Positions 1-8,413 of a stretch of DNA of 64,000 nucleotides are shown here, piece after piece (the first letter of the stretch is position 1; every line of letters begins with the position of its first letter). The notes under the pieces were generated by a model, which was not told where the DNA came from, did not search any database, and saw nothing but the letters and a program-made list of their open reading frames with translations. This DNA comes from Clostridiales bacterium (GTDB lineage Bacteria > Bacillota > Clostridia > Oscillospirales > Oscillospiraceae): positions 6,492 to 70,491 of the forward strand of contig SFHI01000022.1 of NCBI GenBank assembly GCA_004555705.1, in the 5' to 3' direction. The translations under genes were made by a program, and so were the position numbers.

Positions 1-25
1 ATTCATCTTCCCCACCGGATTTCCC

Positions 26-54
26 TTGCGCGGCGGGCGCCGGTATGGTACACT
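26..54 (+). promoter_or_regulatory. Sigma-A type promoter
   Basis: TTGCGC (-35) and TACACT (-10) separated by exactly 17 bases, ending about 50 bases before the start codon of the membrane protein gene at 108. Confidence 0.5.
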
Positions 55-107
55 GGAGAAAGAAAAAGCCGACCGGATTCCGGCGGCGGAAAGAGAGGGA
101 AACGCAA

Positions 108-725
108 ATGTATTATGGTTATCATTTTGGAACCGGAGACGAGGCAATGGTAGGGCTGATCACCGGACTGCTGGGGATTCCCGCCTCCCTCATTCAGATT
201 GCCGCCTATGTGCTCAGTTCTCTGGCGCTCTACACCATCGCCAAACGCCGGGGCCTGAATCACGCCTGGCTCAGCTGGATTCCCGTGGCTAATGTCTGGA
301 TTCTTGGCTCCATTGCCGACCAGTACCGGTATGTGGCCCGGGGCGAGGTCAAAAGCAAGCGTAAGGTGCTGCTGACCCTGAAAATCGTCAGCGCCGTGCT
401 CGCCGCGGTGATGGTTTGCCTGTGTGTCGGGGCCGTGGTCGGAGCAGTGGGCGGCGCCATGATGGGCAGGCATGAGGACGTAATCGTTCAGAATCTGCTG
501 GGTTCCCTGGTGGGAATTCTGGGGCTGCTGGTGCCCGTTCTGGGCGTGACCATCGCCACCGCGATCATCCGGTACATGGCGCTGTATGACCTGTACAGCT
601 CCTGCGATCCCGGCAACAAGACGGTTTTCCTGGTCATCGGCATCCTTTTCGGCATCACGGAGCCCGTGTTCCTGTTCCTGTGCCGCAACAAGGACCTGGG
701 TATGCCCCCCAGACGGGTATTCTGA
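108..725 (+). CDS. Multi-pass membrane protein of unknown function
   Basis: The 205-residue product has about four hydrophobic segments (roughly residues 14-38, 85-112, 122-150 and 163-185). Short basic loops lie between them, and the motif LSWIPVANVW follows the first segment. The ATG at 108 is chosen because a purine-rich AAGAGAGGGA lies 7 bases upstream; an in-frame ATG at 45 would add a charged stretch overlapping the promoter. It is a single-gene unit followed by a type A repeat. Proteins with this LSWIP-type motif are common uncharacterised membrane proteins in Clostridia (recalled, not searched). No function is proposed. Confidence 0.75.
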   Translation: MYYGYHFGTGDEAMVGLITGLLGIPASLIQIAAYVLSSLALYTIAKRRGLNHAWLSWIPVANVWILGSIADQYRYVARGEVKSKRKVLLTLKIVSAVLAAVMVCLCVGAVVGAVGGAMMGRHEDVIVQNLLGSLVGILGLLVPVLGVTIATAIIRYMALYDLYSSCDPGNKTVFLVIGILFGITEPVFLFLCRNKDLGMPPRRVF

Positions 726-753
726 AACGCCCCCCGGTAACTCAGCGGTTTTA

Positions 754-1046
754 CAAATAGGTGTTTGTCGCTTCGCCTCAAAGTTTCCTGTCATTGCGAA
801 CCACTGCGCCCGCAGGCGCGTCCAGAGCGCAACCGCCGAAGGCGGCTCTTAGCGCGGAGGAGTGCGCACACTGGTGTGGCAATCCCCCGGTTAGAGGGAA
901 ATGTATCGATAATTGCCCTCAAAGTGATGGAATATTGCGTTTTTGGGTAGTAATCGTTACTTGGTCCCTTTCAACCGGGGGATTGCCACGACCAGTGTGC
1001 GCACTGGTCTCGCAATGACAGCGTTTTATTTAACAAGCACCAATTT
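754..1046. repeat. Type A intergenic repeat, copy A1 (expanded left arm)
   Basis: It begins CAAATAGGTGTTTG and ends CAAGCACCAATTT. The body is an inverted repeat: CATTGCGAACC ... GGCAATCCCCCGG on the left and CCGGGGGATTGCC ... CGCAATGACA on the right. The left hairpin arm at 801-874 is 74 bp instead of the usual 16 bp. The same arm occurs in copy A7 in the opposite orientation. The element fills almost all of the gap between the membrane protein gene and the uracil permease terminator. Confidence 0.9.
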
Positions 1047-1070
1047 CCCTCCCGCAAGCTCATAAAATTG

Positions 1071-1098
1071 CCCCGGAAGCGGGATTCCGCTTCCGGGG
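1071..1098 (-). terminator. Rho-independent terminator of the uracil permease gene
   Basis: A perfect 12-bp stem (CCCCGGAAGCGG / CCGCTTCCGGGG) with a 4-base loop. On the minus strand it is followed by CAATTTT. It lies 22 bases beyond the permease stop codon. Confidence 0.8.
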
Positions 1099-1119
1099 CT
1101 TGTATTGTGTGGGAAGGGA

Positions 1120-2481
1120 TCAGGGCTTGTTGGCGCGGGTGCCGAAGTTCACGGCGGTGTCGCCCTGCTCGTTGGTGCCGAACTCGTAGTCCTTGCCGGG
1201 GAGGACGGCGTTCATCAGGATGCCCACCAGAGCGCCTACGGCGAGGCCGGACAGGCTGATGGTCACACCGCCGATGGGAATCACGATGGAGCCGTTGTAG
1301 GTCACACCCACAGCCAGGCCCATGATCATGGCGGCAATCAGCACGTTGCGGCTCTTGGTGAAGTCCACCCGGTTCTCCACCACGTTGCGCACGCCCACGG
1401 CGGAGATCATGCCATAGAGCACCAGGCTCACACCGCCCATGGTAGCGGCGGGCATGGCCACGATCAGTGCGGCAAACTTGGGGCAGAAGGACAGCACAAT
1501 GGCGAACACGGCGGCAAGCCGGACCACCATGGGATCATAGACCTTGGACAGGGCCAGCACGCCGGTGTTTTCCCCGTAGGTAGTGTTGGCGGGGGCGCCG
1601 AAGAGGGCGGCCAGGGTGGTGGCCACGCCGTCGCCCACCAGGGTCCGGTGCAGGCCGGGGTCAGCCACGAAGTTGCGGTCAACAGTGGAAGAGATGGCGC
1701 ACATATCGCCGATGTGCTCCACGATGGTAGCCAGGGAAATGGGAGCGATGGTGATGATGGCGGTCAGCAGCATACCGCCGTCCAGGTCCTTGTTGAAGAT
1801 GGAGAAGGCGGTGTTCTCCCAGATCACGGGCAGGCCGATCCAGTCGGCCTCGGAAACCTTTGCCACCAGGGTAGCCCGGGCAGCGGGATCGGCAACCATA
1901 GCCACCAGGTAAGAGGCAACCACACCCAGCAGGATGGGAACGATCTTCACCATGCCCTTACCCCAGATGTTGCAGGCAATAACCACCAGAATGGCCACAA
2001 TGGCGACGAACCAGTTGGTGCGGCAGTTGTTAATGGCGGAGCCCGCCAGGGACAGGCCGATGCAGATAATCACGGGGCCGGTCACAATGGGGGGGAAGTA
2101 GCGCATGACCTTCTTCACGCCGAAGAGCTTGAAGAACAGGGCCAGCACCAGGTACACAAGGCCGGCCACGGCCACGCCAAAGCTGGAGTAGGTCAGGGGG
2201 ATGTTCTGGCCCGAGGCGGTGATGAGGCCGTAAGCGCCCAGGAAAGCGAAGGAGGAGCCCAGGAACGCGGGAACCTTCCGCCCGGTGATCAGGTGGAACA
2301 GCAGGGTGCCGAGACCGGCGAACAGCAGGGTGGTGGAAACGTTCAGGCCGGTGATGGCGGGAACCAGCACAGTTGCGCCGAACATGGCGAACAGGTGCTG
2401 CAGGCCCAGAATCAGAACCTTGCCGGTGCCCAGGGTTTTCGCGTCATAGATGGCTTCGGGTTGTTTTTCGTTAGTAGACAT
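1120..2481 (-). CDS. uraA: Uracil permease, NCS2 (nucleobase:cation symporter-2) family
   Basis: A 453-residue inner-membrane transporter, the usual length for the family, expected to import uracil with protons. Family motifs are clear: GLQHLFAMFGATVLVPAITG near the N terminus, the VEHIGD segment and the TYGENTGV segment. In E. coli UraA the glutamates of the latter two segments contact uracil. The start at 2481 (MSTNEKQ) has AAAGGA 8 bases upstream; a longer reading to 2556 runs through the promoter and is rejected. It is monocistronic, with its own promoter (2528-2556) and terminator (1071-1098). Xanthine or another pyrimidine as substrate cannot be excluded from sequence alone. Confidence 0.92.
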   Translation of the reverse strand: MSTNEKQPEAIYDAKTLGTGKVLILGLQHLFAMFGATVLVPAITGLNVSTTLLFAGLGTLLFHLITGRKVPAFLGSSFAFLGAYGLITASGQNIPLTYSSFGVAVAGLVYLVLALFFKLFGVKKVMRYFPPIVTGPVIICIGLSLAGSAINNCRTNWFVAIVAILVVIACNIWGKGMVKIVPILLGVVASYLVAMVADPAARATLVAKVSEADWIGLPVIWENTAFSIFNKDLDGGMLLTAIITIAPISLATIVEHIGDMCAISSTVDRNFVADPGLHRTLVGDGVATTLAALFGAPANTTYGENTGVLALSKVYDPMVVRLAAVFAIVLSFCPKFAALIVAMPAATMGGVSLVLYGMISAVGVRNVVENRVDFTKSRNVLIAAMIMGLAVGVTYNGSIVIPIGGVTISLSGLAVGALVGILMNAVLPGKDYEFGTNEQGDTAVNFGTRANKP

Positions 2482-2527
2482 AACACAGATCCTTTCCATT
2501 CTATTGTCGGGTTTTCTTTCCTCTGGA

Positions 2528-2556
2528 AGTATACTCTTTTGGTGTGTCATTTGCAA
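2528..2556 (-). promoter_or_regulatory. Promoter of the uracil permease gene
   Basis: Minus strand: TTGCAA, a 17-base spacer, TATACT, ending about 47 bases before the uraA start. No PyrR-type attenuator or other leader fits in so short a 5' UTR. Confidence 0.7.
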
Positions 2557-2700
2557 GAAAAAAATCGATCCATTGCATTTTTTGGAGAATATGGCGGAGA
2601 TTGGCCCGGCGAAGGAACCTCATCCGTAGGAAATTGCCAATTCCGAAAACCCCCGGAGCCGCAAGCGTTTTCCCGCCCTCACACGCCGGAAAACCTATGG

Positions 2701-2729
2701 TTGCGTAATGGGAGAAAAAGTGATATAAT
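2701..2729 (+). promoter_or_regulatory. Promoter reading toward the acyltransferase locus
   Basis: TTGCGT, a 17-base spacer and a perfect TATAAT. The first gene starts 320 bases downstream, so repeat B1 lies inside the transcribed leader. Confidence 0.6.
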
Positions 2730-2762
2730 GTAATGTACCTGTTTGCGCAGTTTAGGAAAAGA

Positions 2763-2937
2763 CAAATTGGTGTTTGAAGTTTTTAAACATATTGCGTTTC
2801 CACCGTAGGGGCGGATATTATCCGCCCGAAACATTCCGTATTTTGAGCATTTCCGTTAAAGCGGAGTGCTTTTGTGACGAAAGGTTGCGGGCGGATAATA
2901 TCCGCCCCTACGGCAGCAACTCGGCAAGCACCAATTT
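2763..2937. repeat. Type B intergenic repeat, copy B1
   Basis: It begins CAAATTGGTGTTTG and ends CAAGCACCAATTT. Inside are two short hairpins, GTAGGGGCGGATATTATCCG on the left and GGGCGGATAATATCCGCCCC on the right. The rest of the 490-base gap before 3049 contains the promoter above and an AATTGACAATTGTCAATT palindrome near 2995-3021. Confidence 0.9.
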
Positions 2938-3048
2938 GCGTCGCTGTGCGCGGACCTGATAAGCATTCCGTTTTTCATCCCAAAGAGATTTCATAATTGA
3001 CAATTGTCAATTGTCAATTAATTCACCAAGACTGGCGGTTGAAGGATT

Positions 3049-3849
3049 ATGAGCAACAGACGAAGAGAATTTCCCATATGGCTGGCCCTGGCGGCGCCGG
3101 TGCTGCTGATCGCGGCGCTGAGCATCGTGTTTCTGGGCGGCAAGGACGAGAAGGCCGCCGCGGACAGCTCCCTGGACGCCGGGATCGGCTACCTGGAGGT
3201 GCTGGAGAAGAAGGACCCCGCCGAGGTCATGGCCGTCCGCAAGCAGATTGCCGAGAGGAAGCTGGCGGCCCAGCGGGATCAGCTGGTGACCCAGCTGACC
3301 AGCGGCGGCATGGACCCCTTCTCCATGTTCAAGGACTACTGCATCATGGGTGACTCCCGGGCGGTGGGCTTCTGGTACCACGGCTACCTGGACAAGAGCC
3401 GGTGCATCGCCGACGGCGGCCACACCATCCGGGACATCACCGCCAACATGGATGCCCTGGTGGCCATGAACCCGGCCACGGTGTACCTGTGCTACGGTCT
3501 GAACGACACCTCCATCGGCTACTGGGACAGCGCCGAGCAGTATGTGGGGGAGTATATGCAGATTATCCGGGAGGTCAAGAGCAGGCTCCCCGATACCACC
3601 GTGGTGGTCAGCTCCATTCTGCCCGCCCGGGACCCGGCTTTTGAGCGCTCCAAAAAGTGGTACAACATCCCCGATTGGAGCGCGGCTCTGGAGGCCGCCT
3701 GCAAGGAAAACGGCGTTCTCTTCGCCAACTGCGATTCCCTGGCGGACAAGTACCCCAACCTGTGGGACCCGGACGGCATCCACTTCCGGAAGGAATTCTA
3801 TCCCTACTGGGCCAGCTGCCTGCTGGTGGCCACCCTGATGGAGGGCTGA
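3049..3849 (+). CDS. Membrane-anchored SGNH/GDSL hydrolase of an O-acyltransferase locus
   Basis: A 266-residue protein with an N-terminal membrane anchor (about residues 9-27) and an SGNH hydrolase domain facing outward. Signature blocks are visible: MGDSRAVG (catalytic Ser and oxyanion Asp/Ser block), YGLND (GxND block) and DPDGIH (Asp/His pair). It is the first of four tightly spaced genes with DUF4358, MBOAT and DHHW genes (gaps of 3, 12 and 15 bases). In such loci SGNH enzymes move or remove acyl groups on exported polysaccharides, as with AlgX/AlgJ or PatB. The polymer modified here is not identified. The first codons follow GAAGGATT as a modest ribosome binding site. Confidence 0.85.
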   Translation: MSNRRREFPIWLALAAPVLLIAALSIVFLGGKDEKAAADSSLDAGIGYLEVLEKKDPAEVMAVRKQIAERKLAAQRDQLVTQLTSGGMDPFSMFKDYCIMGDSRAVGFWYHGYLDKSRCIADGGHTIRDITANMDALVAMNPATVYLCYGLNDTSIGYWDSAEQYVGEYMQIIREVKSRLPDTTVVVSSILPARDPAFERSKKWYNIPDWSAALEAACKENGVLFANCDSLADKYPNLWDPDGIHFRKEFYPYWASCLLVATLMEG

Positions 3850-3852
3850 AAA

Positions 3853-4338
3853 ATGAGATCCAACGCGTTTTTGTATGAGATCGGCCGGTGGGCCGCGGTG
3901 GTGGTGGGAATCGTCTGCCTGATCGTGCTGTTCGGGGGCAACTCCGTCAGCGGCGCGGACCCCCAGGAGGTGGCGGAGGCGGTGACCTCTGCCATCGATA
4001 TGGAGAATATGCAGTTGGCCGACAACCAGATGGTCAAGCGGTTCTACGGCCTGGACCCCTCGGATTACGAGGGCTGCATCCTCTACTACCCCAATACCAA
4101 CATGATGGCCGAGGAAGTGCTGATTGTGAAGCTGAAGGACATTTCCCAGCAGCAGACCGTCAGCGACGCCGTGGAAGCCAGACTGCAGACCCAGAAGAAC
4201 ACCTTCGAGGGCTACGGCGTGGAGCAGTACGATATGCTGACCAACCACTGCTATGTGGAGGTGCGGGGAAATTACGTGCTGTTTGTGGTGAACCCCAACG
4301 CCGATGCCGCCCGGAAGGCCTTCCTGGGCGCGCTGTAA
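3853..4338 (+). CDS. DUF4358-type membrane-anchored protein
   Basis: 161 residues. One N-terminal membrane segment (about residues 11-32) is followed by an extracellular domain with the conserved run MVKRFYGLDPSDYEG and a YYPNTNMMAEEVLIVKLKD strand region. This matches what I recall as DUF4358, a family found next to MBOAT and DHHW genes in Firmicutes. It starts 3 bases after the hydrolase stop and ends 12 bases before the MBOAT gene, so it is surely co-transcribed. Its biochemical role is unknown; a structural or accessory part in polymer acylation is inferred from position only. Confidence 0.75.
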   Translation: MRSNAFLYEIGRWAAVVVGIVCLIVLFGGNSVSGADPQEVAEAVTSAIDMENMQLADNQMVKRFYGLDPSDYEGCILYYPNTNMMAEEVLIVKLKDISQQQTVSDAVEARLQTQKNTFEGYGVEQYDMLTNHCYVEVRGNYVLFVVNPNADAARKAFLGAL

Positions 4339-4350
4339 AGGAGGTGCACC

Positions 4351-5763
4351 ATGGCATTTTCGGAACTGAAATTTGTCTTTGTATTCCTTCCCTTCGCTCT
4401 GCTGCTGCATATGGTCATGCCCATGCGGGGCAAAAACCTGATTCTGGCGCTGCTGAGCCTGCTGTTCTTTGCCTGGGGCTCCCCAAAATATGTGGCGCTG
4501 ATGCTGGTGATTCTGGCCTTCAACTACTTCTCCGGTCTGCTCATTCAGGAGAAAAAACAGGAGGAGCAGAACCCCTGGGGAGCCAAATTCGCGCTGGTCA
4601 GCGCAGTGGTCGTCAATTTGCTTCTGCTGGGCTTCTTTAAATACTGGGGCTTCCTCCTGGAGAACGTGAACGCGGTATTCAAGACGCATCTGGCTACCCG
4701 GGTCACTTCCATGCCGATTGGCGTGTCCTTTTTCACCTTCTCGGTGCTGTCTTATTTATTTGATGTGTACCGGGGCAAGGCCCCGGCCCAGCGGAATGTG
4801 ATCCACTTCACCCTGTTCGTCACCTTCTTCCCCAAGCTGGTCTCCGGCCCCATCGTGCCCTATGCCGAGATGGAGCAGCAGATCATGGAGCGGAAAATCG
4901 GCCCTGTTCGGTTTGGCCGGGGCAGCCGCACCTTCCTCATCGGTCTGGCGAAAAAGGTGCTGCTGGCGGACACCCTGGGCAAAACCTTCTACGCCCTCTC
5001 CGCCCTGGACCCGGGAGAGCTTAGCGTGGTCTCCGCCTGGCTGGGGGCGGTGTGCTACGCCCTGATGCTCTACTTTGACTTTGGGGGCTACTCCGACATG
5101 GCCATCGGCCTTGCGGAAATGTTCGGCTTCACCTTCCAGAAGAACTTCGACTACCCCTACATGAGCGCCAGCCTCACCGAGTTCTGGCGCAGGTGGCATA
5201 TCTCCCTGGGCGCCTGGTTCCGGGACTATGTGTACATCCCCCTGGGCGGCAGCCGGGCGGGCACGGCAAAAACCATCCGCAATCTGCTCATTGTCTGGCT
5301 GCTCACCGGCATCTGGCACGGGGCCAGCTGGAACTTCGTTTTCTGGGGCCTCTACTACGGGCTGCTTCTGCTGCTGGAAAAGTTTGTGTTTGCCAAGATT
5401 CTTGACAAAATCCCCAACTTCCTGCGCAGAATTCCCACGCTGCTGCTGGTGATCATCGGCTGGGTGTTCTTCTTCAGCCCCGGCCTGGGCTTTGCTTTCC
5501 GGTGGCTTGGCAGTATGTTCGGCGCGGGGGCCGGGGGCTTCCTGGATGCCACTGCCAAGTATTACCTCTCCGGCTGCGCCATCATCCTGGTGGTGAGCGC
5601 CCTCGGGGCCTACCCCCTGGCCGCCAAGCTGGGGAACCTCACCCTCCGCCGCAGGAGGTGGCCGGTGTATGTGAGCGTCGTGTGGTTCGCGGCGCTGATG
5701 ATCCTGTGCATCGCGGGAATGACGGTGAGCACCTACTCATCGTTCCTGTATTTCCAATTCTAA
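4351..5763 (+). CDS. MBOAT-family O-acyltransferase (AlgI/DltB-like)
   Basis: 470 residues with about ten to twelve membrane segments, the standard AlgI length. It is expected to pass acyl groups from a cytoplasmic donor across the membrane to an extracellular acceptor chain. The family motifs are present: FWRRWHISLGAWFRDYVYIP LGGSR in the middle and GIWHGASWNF with the catalytic histidine around residue 317. A strong ribosome binding site (AAAGGAGGT) lies 7 bases before the ATG. The flanking SGNH and DHHW proteins match the AlgI-AlgJ-AlgX arrangement. No teichoic-acid dlt genes are nearby, which argues for an exopolysaccharide or cell-wall polysaccharide acceptor. Confidence 0.9.
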   Translation: MAFSELKFVFVFLPFALLLHMVMPMRGKNLILALLSLLFFAWGSPKYVALMLVILAFNYFSGLLIQEKKQEEQNPWGAKFALVSAVVVNLLLLGFFKYWGFLLENVNAVFKTHLATRVTSMPIGVSFFTFSVLSYLFDVYRGKAPAQRNVIHFTLFVTFFPKLVSGPIVPYAEMEQQIMERKIGPVRFGRGSRTFLIGLAKKVLLADTLGKTFYALSALDPGELSVVSAWLGAVCYALMLYFDFGGYSDMAIGLAEMFGFTFQKNFDYPYMSASLTEFWRRWHISLGAWFRDYVYIPLGGSRAGTAKTIRNLLIVWLLTGIWHGASWNFVFWGLYYGLLLLLEKFVFAKILDKIPNFLRRIPTLLLVIIGWVFFFSPGLGFAFRWLGSMFGAGAGGFLDATAKYYLSGCAIILVVSALGAYPLAAKLGNLTLRRRRWPVYVSVVWFAALMILCIAGMTVSTYSSFLYFQF

Positions 5764-5778
5764 AAGGAGGCGGCTGCT

Positions 5779-6969
5779 TTGGACGAAAAACGCAATACCC
5801 CCCGCAATCCCCGGCGGCGGACCCCCTTTCAGGTCAACCGGCGGCTCCAGGCCCAGTACCTGAGCTGGCTGCTGATCCTGACCATGCTCCTGGGCATCGG
5901 AACCGGCATCCTGGTCAAGGACCGGGAATTCTCCGACAGCGAAAACCGGATGCTGGCCCAATTCCCCAAAATCACCTTCTCCTCCCTGTTTGACGGCAGC
6001 TTCCTGGAGGGGCTGGGGGATTACACGGCGGACCAGTTCCCGGGACGGGACGCCTGGATCAGCCTGAACCTGAAAATGAATCAGCTTCTCGGCCAGAAGG
6101 AGGCCGGAGGCGTCTACCTCTGCGACGACGGCTACCTGATCCAGATTCCCGAGGAGCCCAACTGGGTTCAGGCGGAGCGGAACCTGGCCGCGGCGGAGTC
6201 CTTCGCCGCCAAATACCCGGACCTCAACATGGTCATGACCGTAGCCCCCAACGCGGTGACGGTGCTGTCAAATCTGCTGCCCGCCAACGCCCCCGCCCGG
6301 GATCAGCGGGAGGACATCGCCTGGATTCAGGCGCGGCTGGACGCGGTGCAATTCTGCGATGTGACGGACGCGCTGCTGGCCCACAAGGATGAGGGAGTCT
6401 ACTACAAAACCGACCACCACTGGACCAGTCTTGGGGCCAAGTACGCCTTCCACGCCATGACGGAGGCCTTAAACATCACCACCGTCAAAGAGGAGGACTA
6501 CACCGCCTACCCCGTGTCCAACACCTTTGAGGGCACCCTGTCCTCCAAGAGCGGCAGCCATGCCTCCAGGGACACCGTGGAAATCTTCATCCCCCATACC
6601 AGCATTGATTATTATGTAAACTACGCCGATACCGGGGAGAATGTCAGCTCCCTGTACCGCCGCAGCGCCCTGAACCAGAAGGATCACTACACCGTGTTCT
6701 TCGGCGGCAACCATTCCCGGGTGGACATTACCACCACGGCGGACACCGGGCGGTGCCTGCTGCTGTTCAAGGACTCCTACGCCAACTGTATGGTGCAGTT
6801 TCTGTACCCCTACTATGACCACATCACCATGATCGACCCCCGGTACTACTACGACAACATCGACCTGGTGGTCAAGAGCGAATCTATCACCGATGTACTC
6901 TTCCTCTACAACGCCGACACCTTCCTAAGTGACACCTCCCTGGCGGACGTGCTGCTCAGCGAAGGATAA
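5779..6969 (+). CDS. DHHW-motif protein (AlgX/AlgJ-like, acyl transfer to exported polysaccharide)
   Basis: A 396-residue protein with a cytoplasmic basic start, one membrane segment (about residues 32-52) and an outward domain. The name-giving motif appears as KTDHHWTSLGAKYAF, and a later FKDSYAN block supplies the Ser/Asp typical of this SGNH-like fold. Translation starts at TTG (5779), placed 9 bases after AAAGGAGG; no ATG is available near that site. It is the last gene of the acyltransferase operon. No terminator is seen before the repeat that follows. Known relatives load acetyl groups onto alginate-like chains; the substrate here is unknown. Confidence 0.85.
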   Translation: MDEKRNTPRNPRRRTPFQVNRRLQAQYLSWLLILTMLLGIGTGILVKDREFSDSENRMLAQFPKITFSSLFDGSFLEGLGDYTADQFPGRDAWISLNLKMNQLLGQKEAGGVYLCDDGYLIQIPEEPNWVQAERNLAAAESFAAKYPDLNMVMTVAPNAVTVLSNLLPANAPARDQREDIAWIQARLDAVQFCDVTDALLAHKDEGVYYKTDHHWTSLGAKYAFHAMTEALNITTVKEEDYTAYPVSNTFEGTLSSKSGSHASRDTVEIFIPHTSIDYYVNYADTGENVSSLYRRSALNQKDHYTVFFGGNHSRVDITTTADTGRCLLLFKDSYANCMVQFLYPYYDHITMIDPRYYYDNIDLVVKSESITDVLFLYNADTFLSDTSLADVLLSEG

Positions 6970-6972
6970 TTC

Positions 6973-7301
6973 AGTGGACAGTTGACAGTGGAAAGTGGAC
7001 AGTTATAGCATCGCTTCACGATGAATCCAAATTCGGCTGCCCTGCAAATTGGTGTTTGGCAATTTCGTACGCACTGCGTTTTTACTGTAGGGGAGCCATT
7101 CATGGCTCCCGTGACGCAGTACGTTTTCGCCGAAACGCTCGTATAATCGGTACATTTCACCGCCGGGAGCCATGAATGGCTCCCCTACAGTGCTATTCCA
7201 CCATTTTCAAAACAAATCTGCAAACACCAATTTGACGGTCTCATTTTAATTGTCCCGAAGGGACTCCACAACTGTCAACTGGCCACTGTCAACTGTCCAC
7301 T
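6973..7301. repeat. Outer inverted repeat enclosing a type C element
   Basis: AGTGGACAGTTGACAGTGG at 6973-6991 and its exact reverse complement at 7283-7301 enclose the whole gap between the DHHW gene and rsmA. Inside sits the complete type C element (7045-7233). The outer arms do not resemble the element ends, so two repeat systems appear nested. Confidence 0.75.
7045..7233. repeat. Type C intergenic repeat, copy C1
   Basis: It has the shared ends (CAAATTGGTGTTTG / CAAACACCAATTT). The internal hairpin is GGGAGCCATTCATGGCTCCC, present once near each end and flanked by CTGTAGGGG / CCCCTACAG as in type B. Only the palindrome differs from type B, so B and C look like one layout with exchanged hairpin tips. 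Confidence 0.85.
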
Positions 7302-7331
7302 CATATCCCCCTCCCAAGAAAGGAGCTCCCA

Positions 7332-8189
7332 ATGGTCAACGTCTGCGACATTCAAGTGATGAAGCCCCTGCTGCAGGAGCACGGGTTCCGGTTTTCCAAG
7401 GCCAAGGGGCAGAATTTCCTCATTGCCTCCTGGGTACCGGAGTCCATCGCCCGGGAGGCCGGGGTGGACGAAACTGCCGGGGTGCTGGAAATCGGCCCGG
7501 GCATCGGCCCGCTGACCCAGCAGCTGTGCCTGCACGCGGGGAAAGTCTGCGCCGTGGAGCTGGACACCCGGCTGAAACCCATCCTGGACATCACCGTGGG
7601 AGAATTTTCCAATCTGGAAATCCTCTGGGCCGACGCTCTGAAGCTGGACCTGCCCAACCTGGTGCGGGAAAAATTCGCGGGACTCCGCCCCATGGCCTGC
7701 GCCAACCTCCCCTACTATATCACCACCCCCATATTGGCGGCGCTGCTGGAAGCGGACTGCTTCGATTCCGTCACCGTCATGGTGCAGAAAGAGGTAGCCC
7801 AGCGCATCGCCGCCGCTCCCGGCACGGCGGACTACGGCGCTTTTTCCGTGCTGTGCCAGTATTACGCGGAGCCGGAGCTTCTGTTTGACGTGCCCGCCCA
7901 CTGCTTCCTGCCCCAGCCCAAGGTCACCTCGGCAGTGATCCGGCTGAAAGTCCGGAAAAACCGGAGCTGGGGGGAAGCCGACCGGGAGATTTTCTTCCGC
8001 ACCGTCCGGGCCAGCTTCGCCATGCGGCGCAAGAAGCTCTCCAACGGCCTCGCCGCCGGTTTCCCGGAGCTGGGCAAGGCCGGGTCCGAAGAGGTACTCG
8101 CCCGGTGCAGCTTCCCGGAAAATGTCCGGGGCGAAACCCTTGGCATCCCCGAATTCGTCCAAATCGCCAACGCCATCGCGGAGAGATAA
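7332..8189 (+). CDS. rsmA: 16S rRNA (adenine(1518)-N6/adenine(1519)-N6)-dimethyltransferase
   Basis: 285 residues, normal for RsmA/KsgA. It dimethylates two adjacent adenines in the 3' hairpin of 16S rRNA late in 30S assembly, using SAM. Visible motifs are KGQNFLI (N-terminal), VLEIGPGIGPLTQQL (SAM loop), the acidic VELD strand end and the catalytic NLPYYITTPIL (NLPY motif IV). The start follows AAAGGAGC. The stop codon TAA (8187-8189) overlaps the first bases of repeat B2. Loss of this enzyme gives kasugamycin resistance in other bacteria. Confidence 0.95.
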   Translation: MVNVCDIQVMKPLLQEHGFRFSKAKGQNFLIASWVPESIAREAGVDETAGVLEIGPGIGPLTQQLCLHAGKVCAVELDTRLKPILDITVGEFSNLEILWADALKLDLPNLVREKFAGLRPMACANLPYYITTPILAALLEADCFDSVTVMVQKEVAQRIAAAPGTADYGAFSVLCQYYAEPELLFDVPAHCFLPQPKVTSAVIRLKVRKNRSWGEADREIFFRTVRASFAMRRKKLSNGLAAGFPELGKAGSEEVLARCSFPENVRGETLGIPEFVQIANAIAER

Positions 8190-8362
8190 ATTGGCGTTTG
8201 ATGTTTCCAAACACATTACACTACTACCGTAGGGGCGGCTATCAGCCGCCCGAACGCTAAAGATTTTTGAGCGTTTCCGGATAAAACGGACATGTATGTC
8301 ATCGTTACCAAAGCGGGCGGATAATATCCGCCCCTACGGTGGCATTTCGACAAACACCAAAA
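8188..8362. repeat. Type B intergenic repeat, copy B2
   Basis: Ends are AAATTGGCGTTTG / CAAACACCAAAA. The left hairpin is GGGCGGCTATCAGCCGCCC, in which the paired C/G arms are retained although the tip differs from other copies. The right hairpin is GGGCGGATAATATCCGCCC. The left end runs into the rsmA stop codon. Confidence 0.88.
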
Positions 8363-8413
8363 TCAGGGCGGAGAAGCCGGCGGGGCCCTCCGCTTTTTCT
8401 ATAAGGAGATAGT

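Noticed and set aside
1105..2733. Long open frame antisense to the uracil permease gene
   Set aside because: His/Gly/Gln-rich translation typical of the antisense of a GC-rich membrane protein gene; no ribosome site, and the opposite strand has a full family match with promoter and terminator.
3007..4689. 560-codon minus-strand frame across the acyltransferase locus
   Set aside because: It spans three real genes on the other strand and has antisense-type composition; no start signal.
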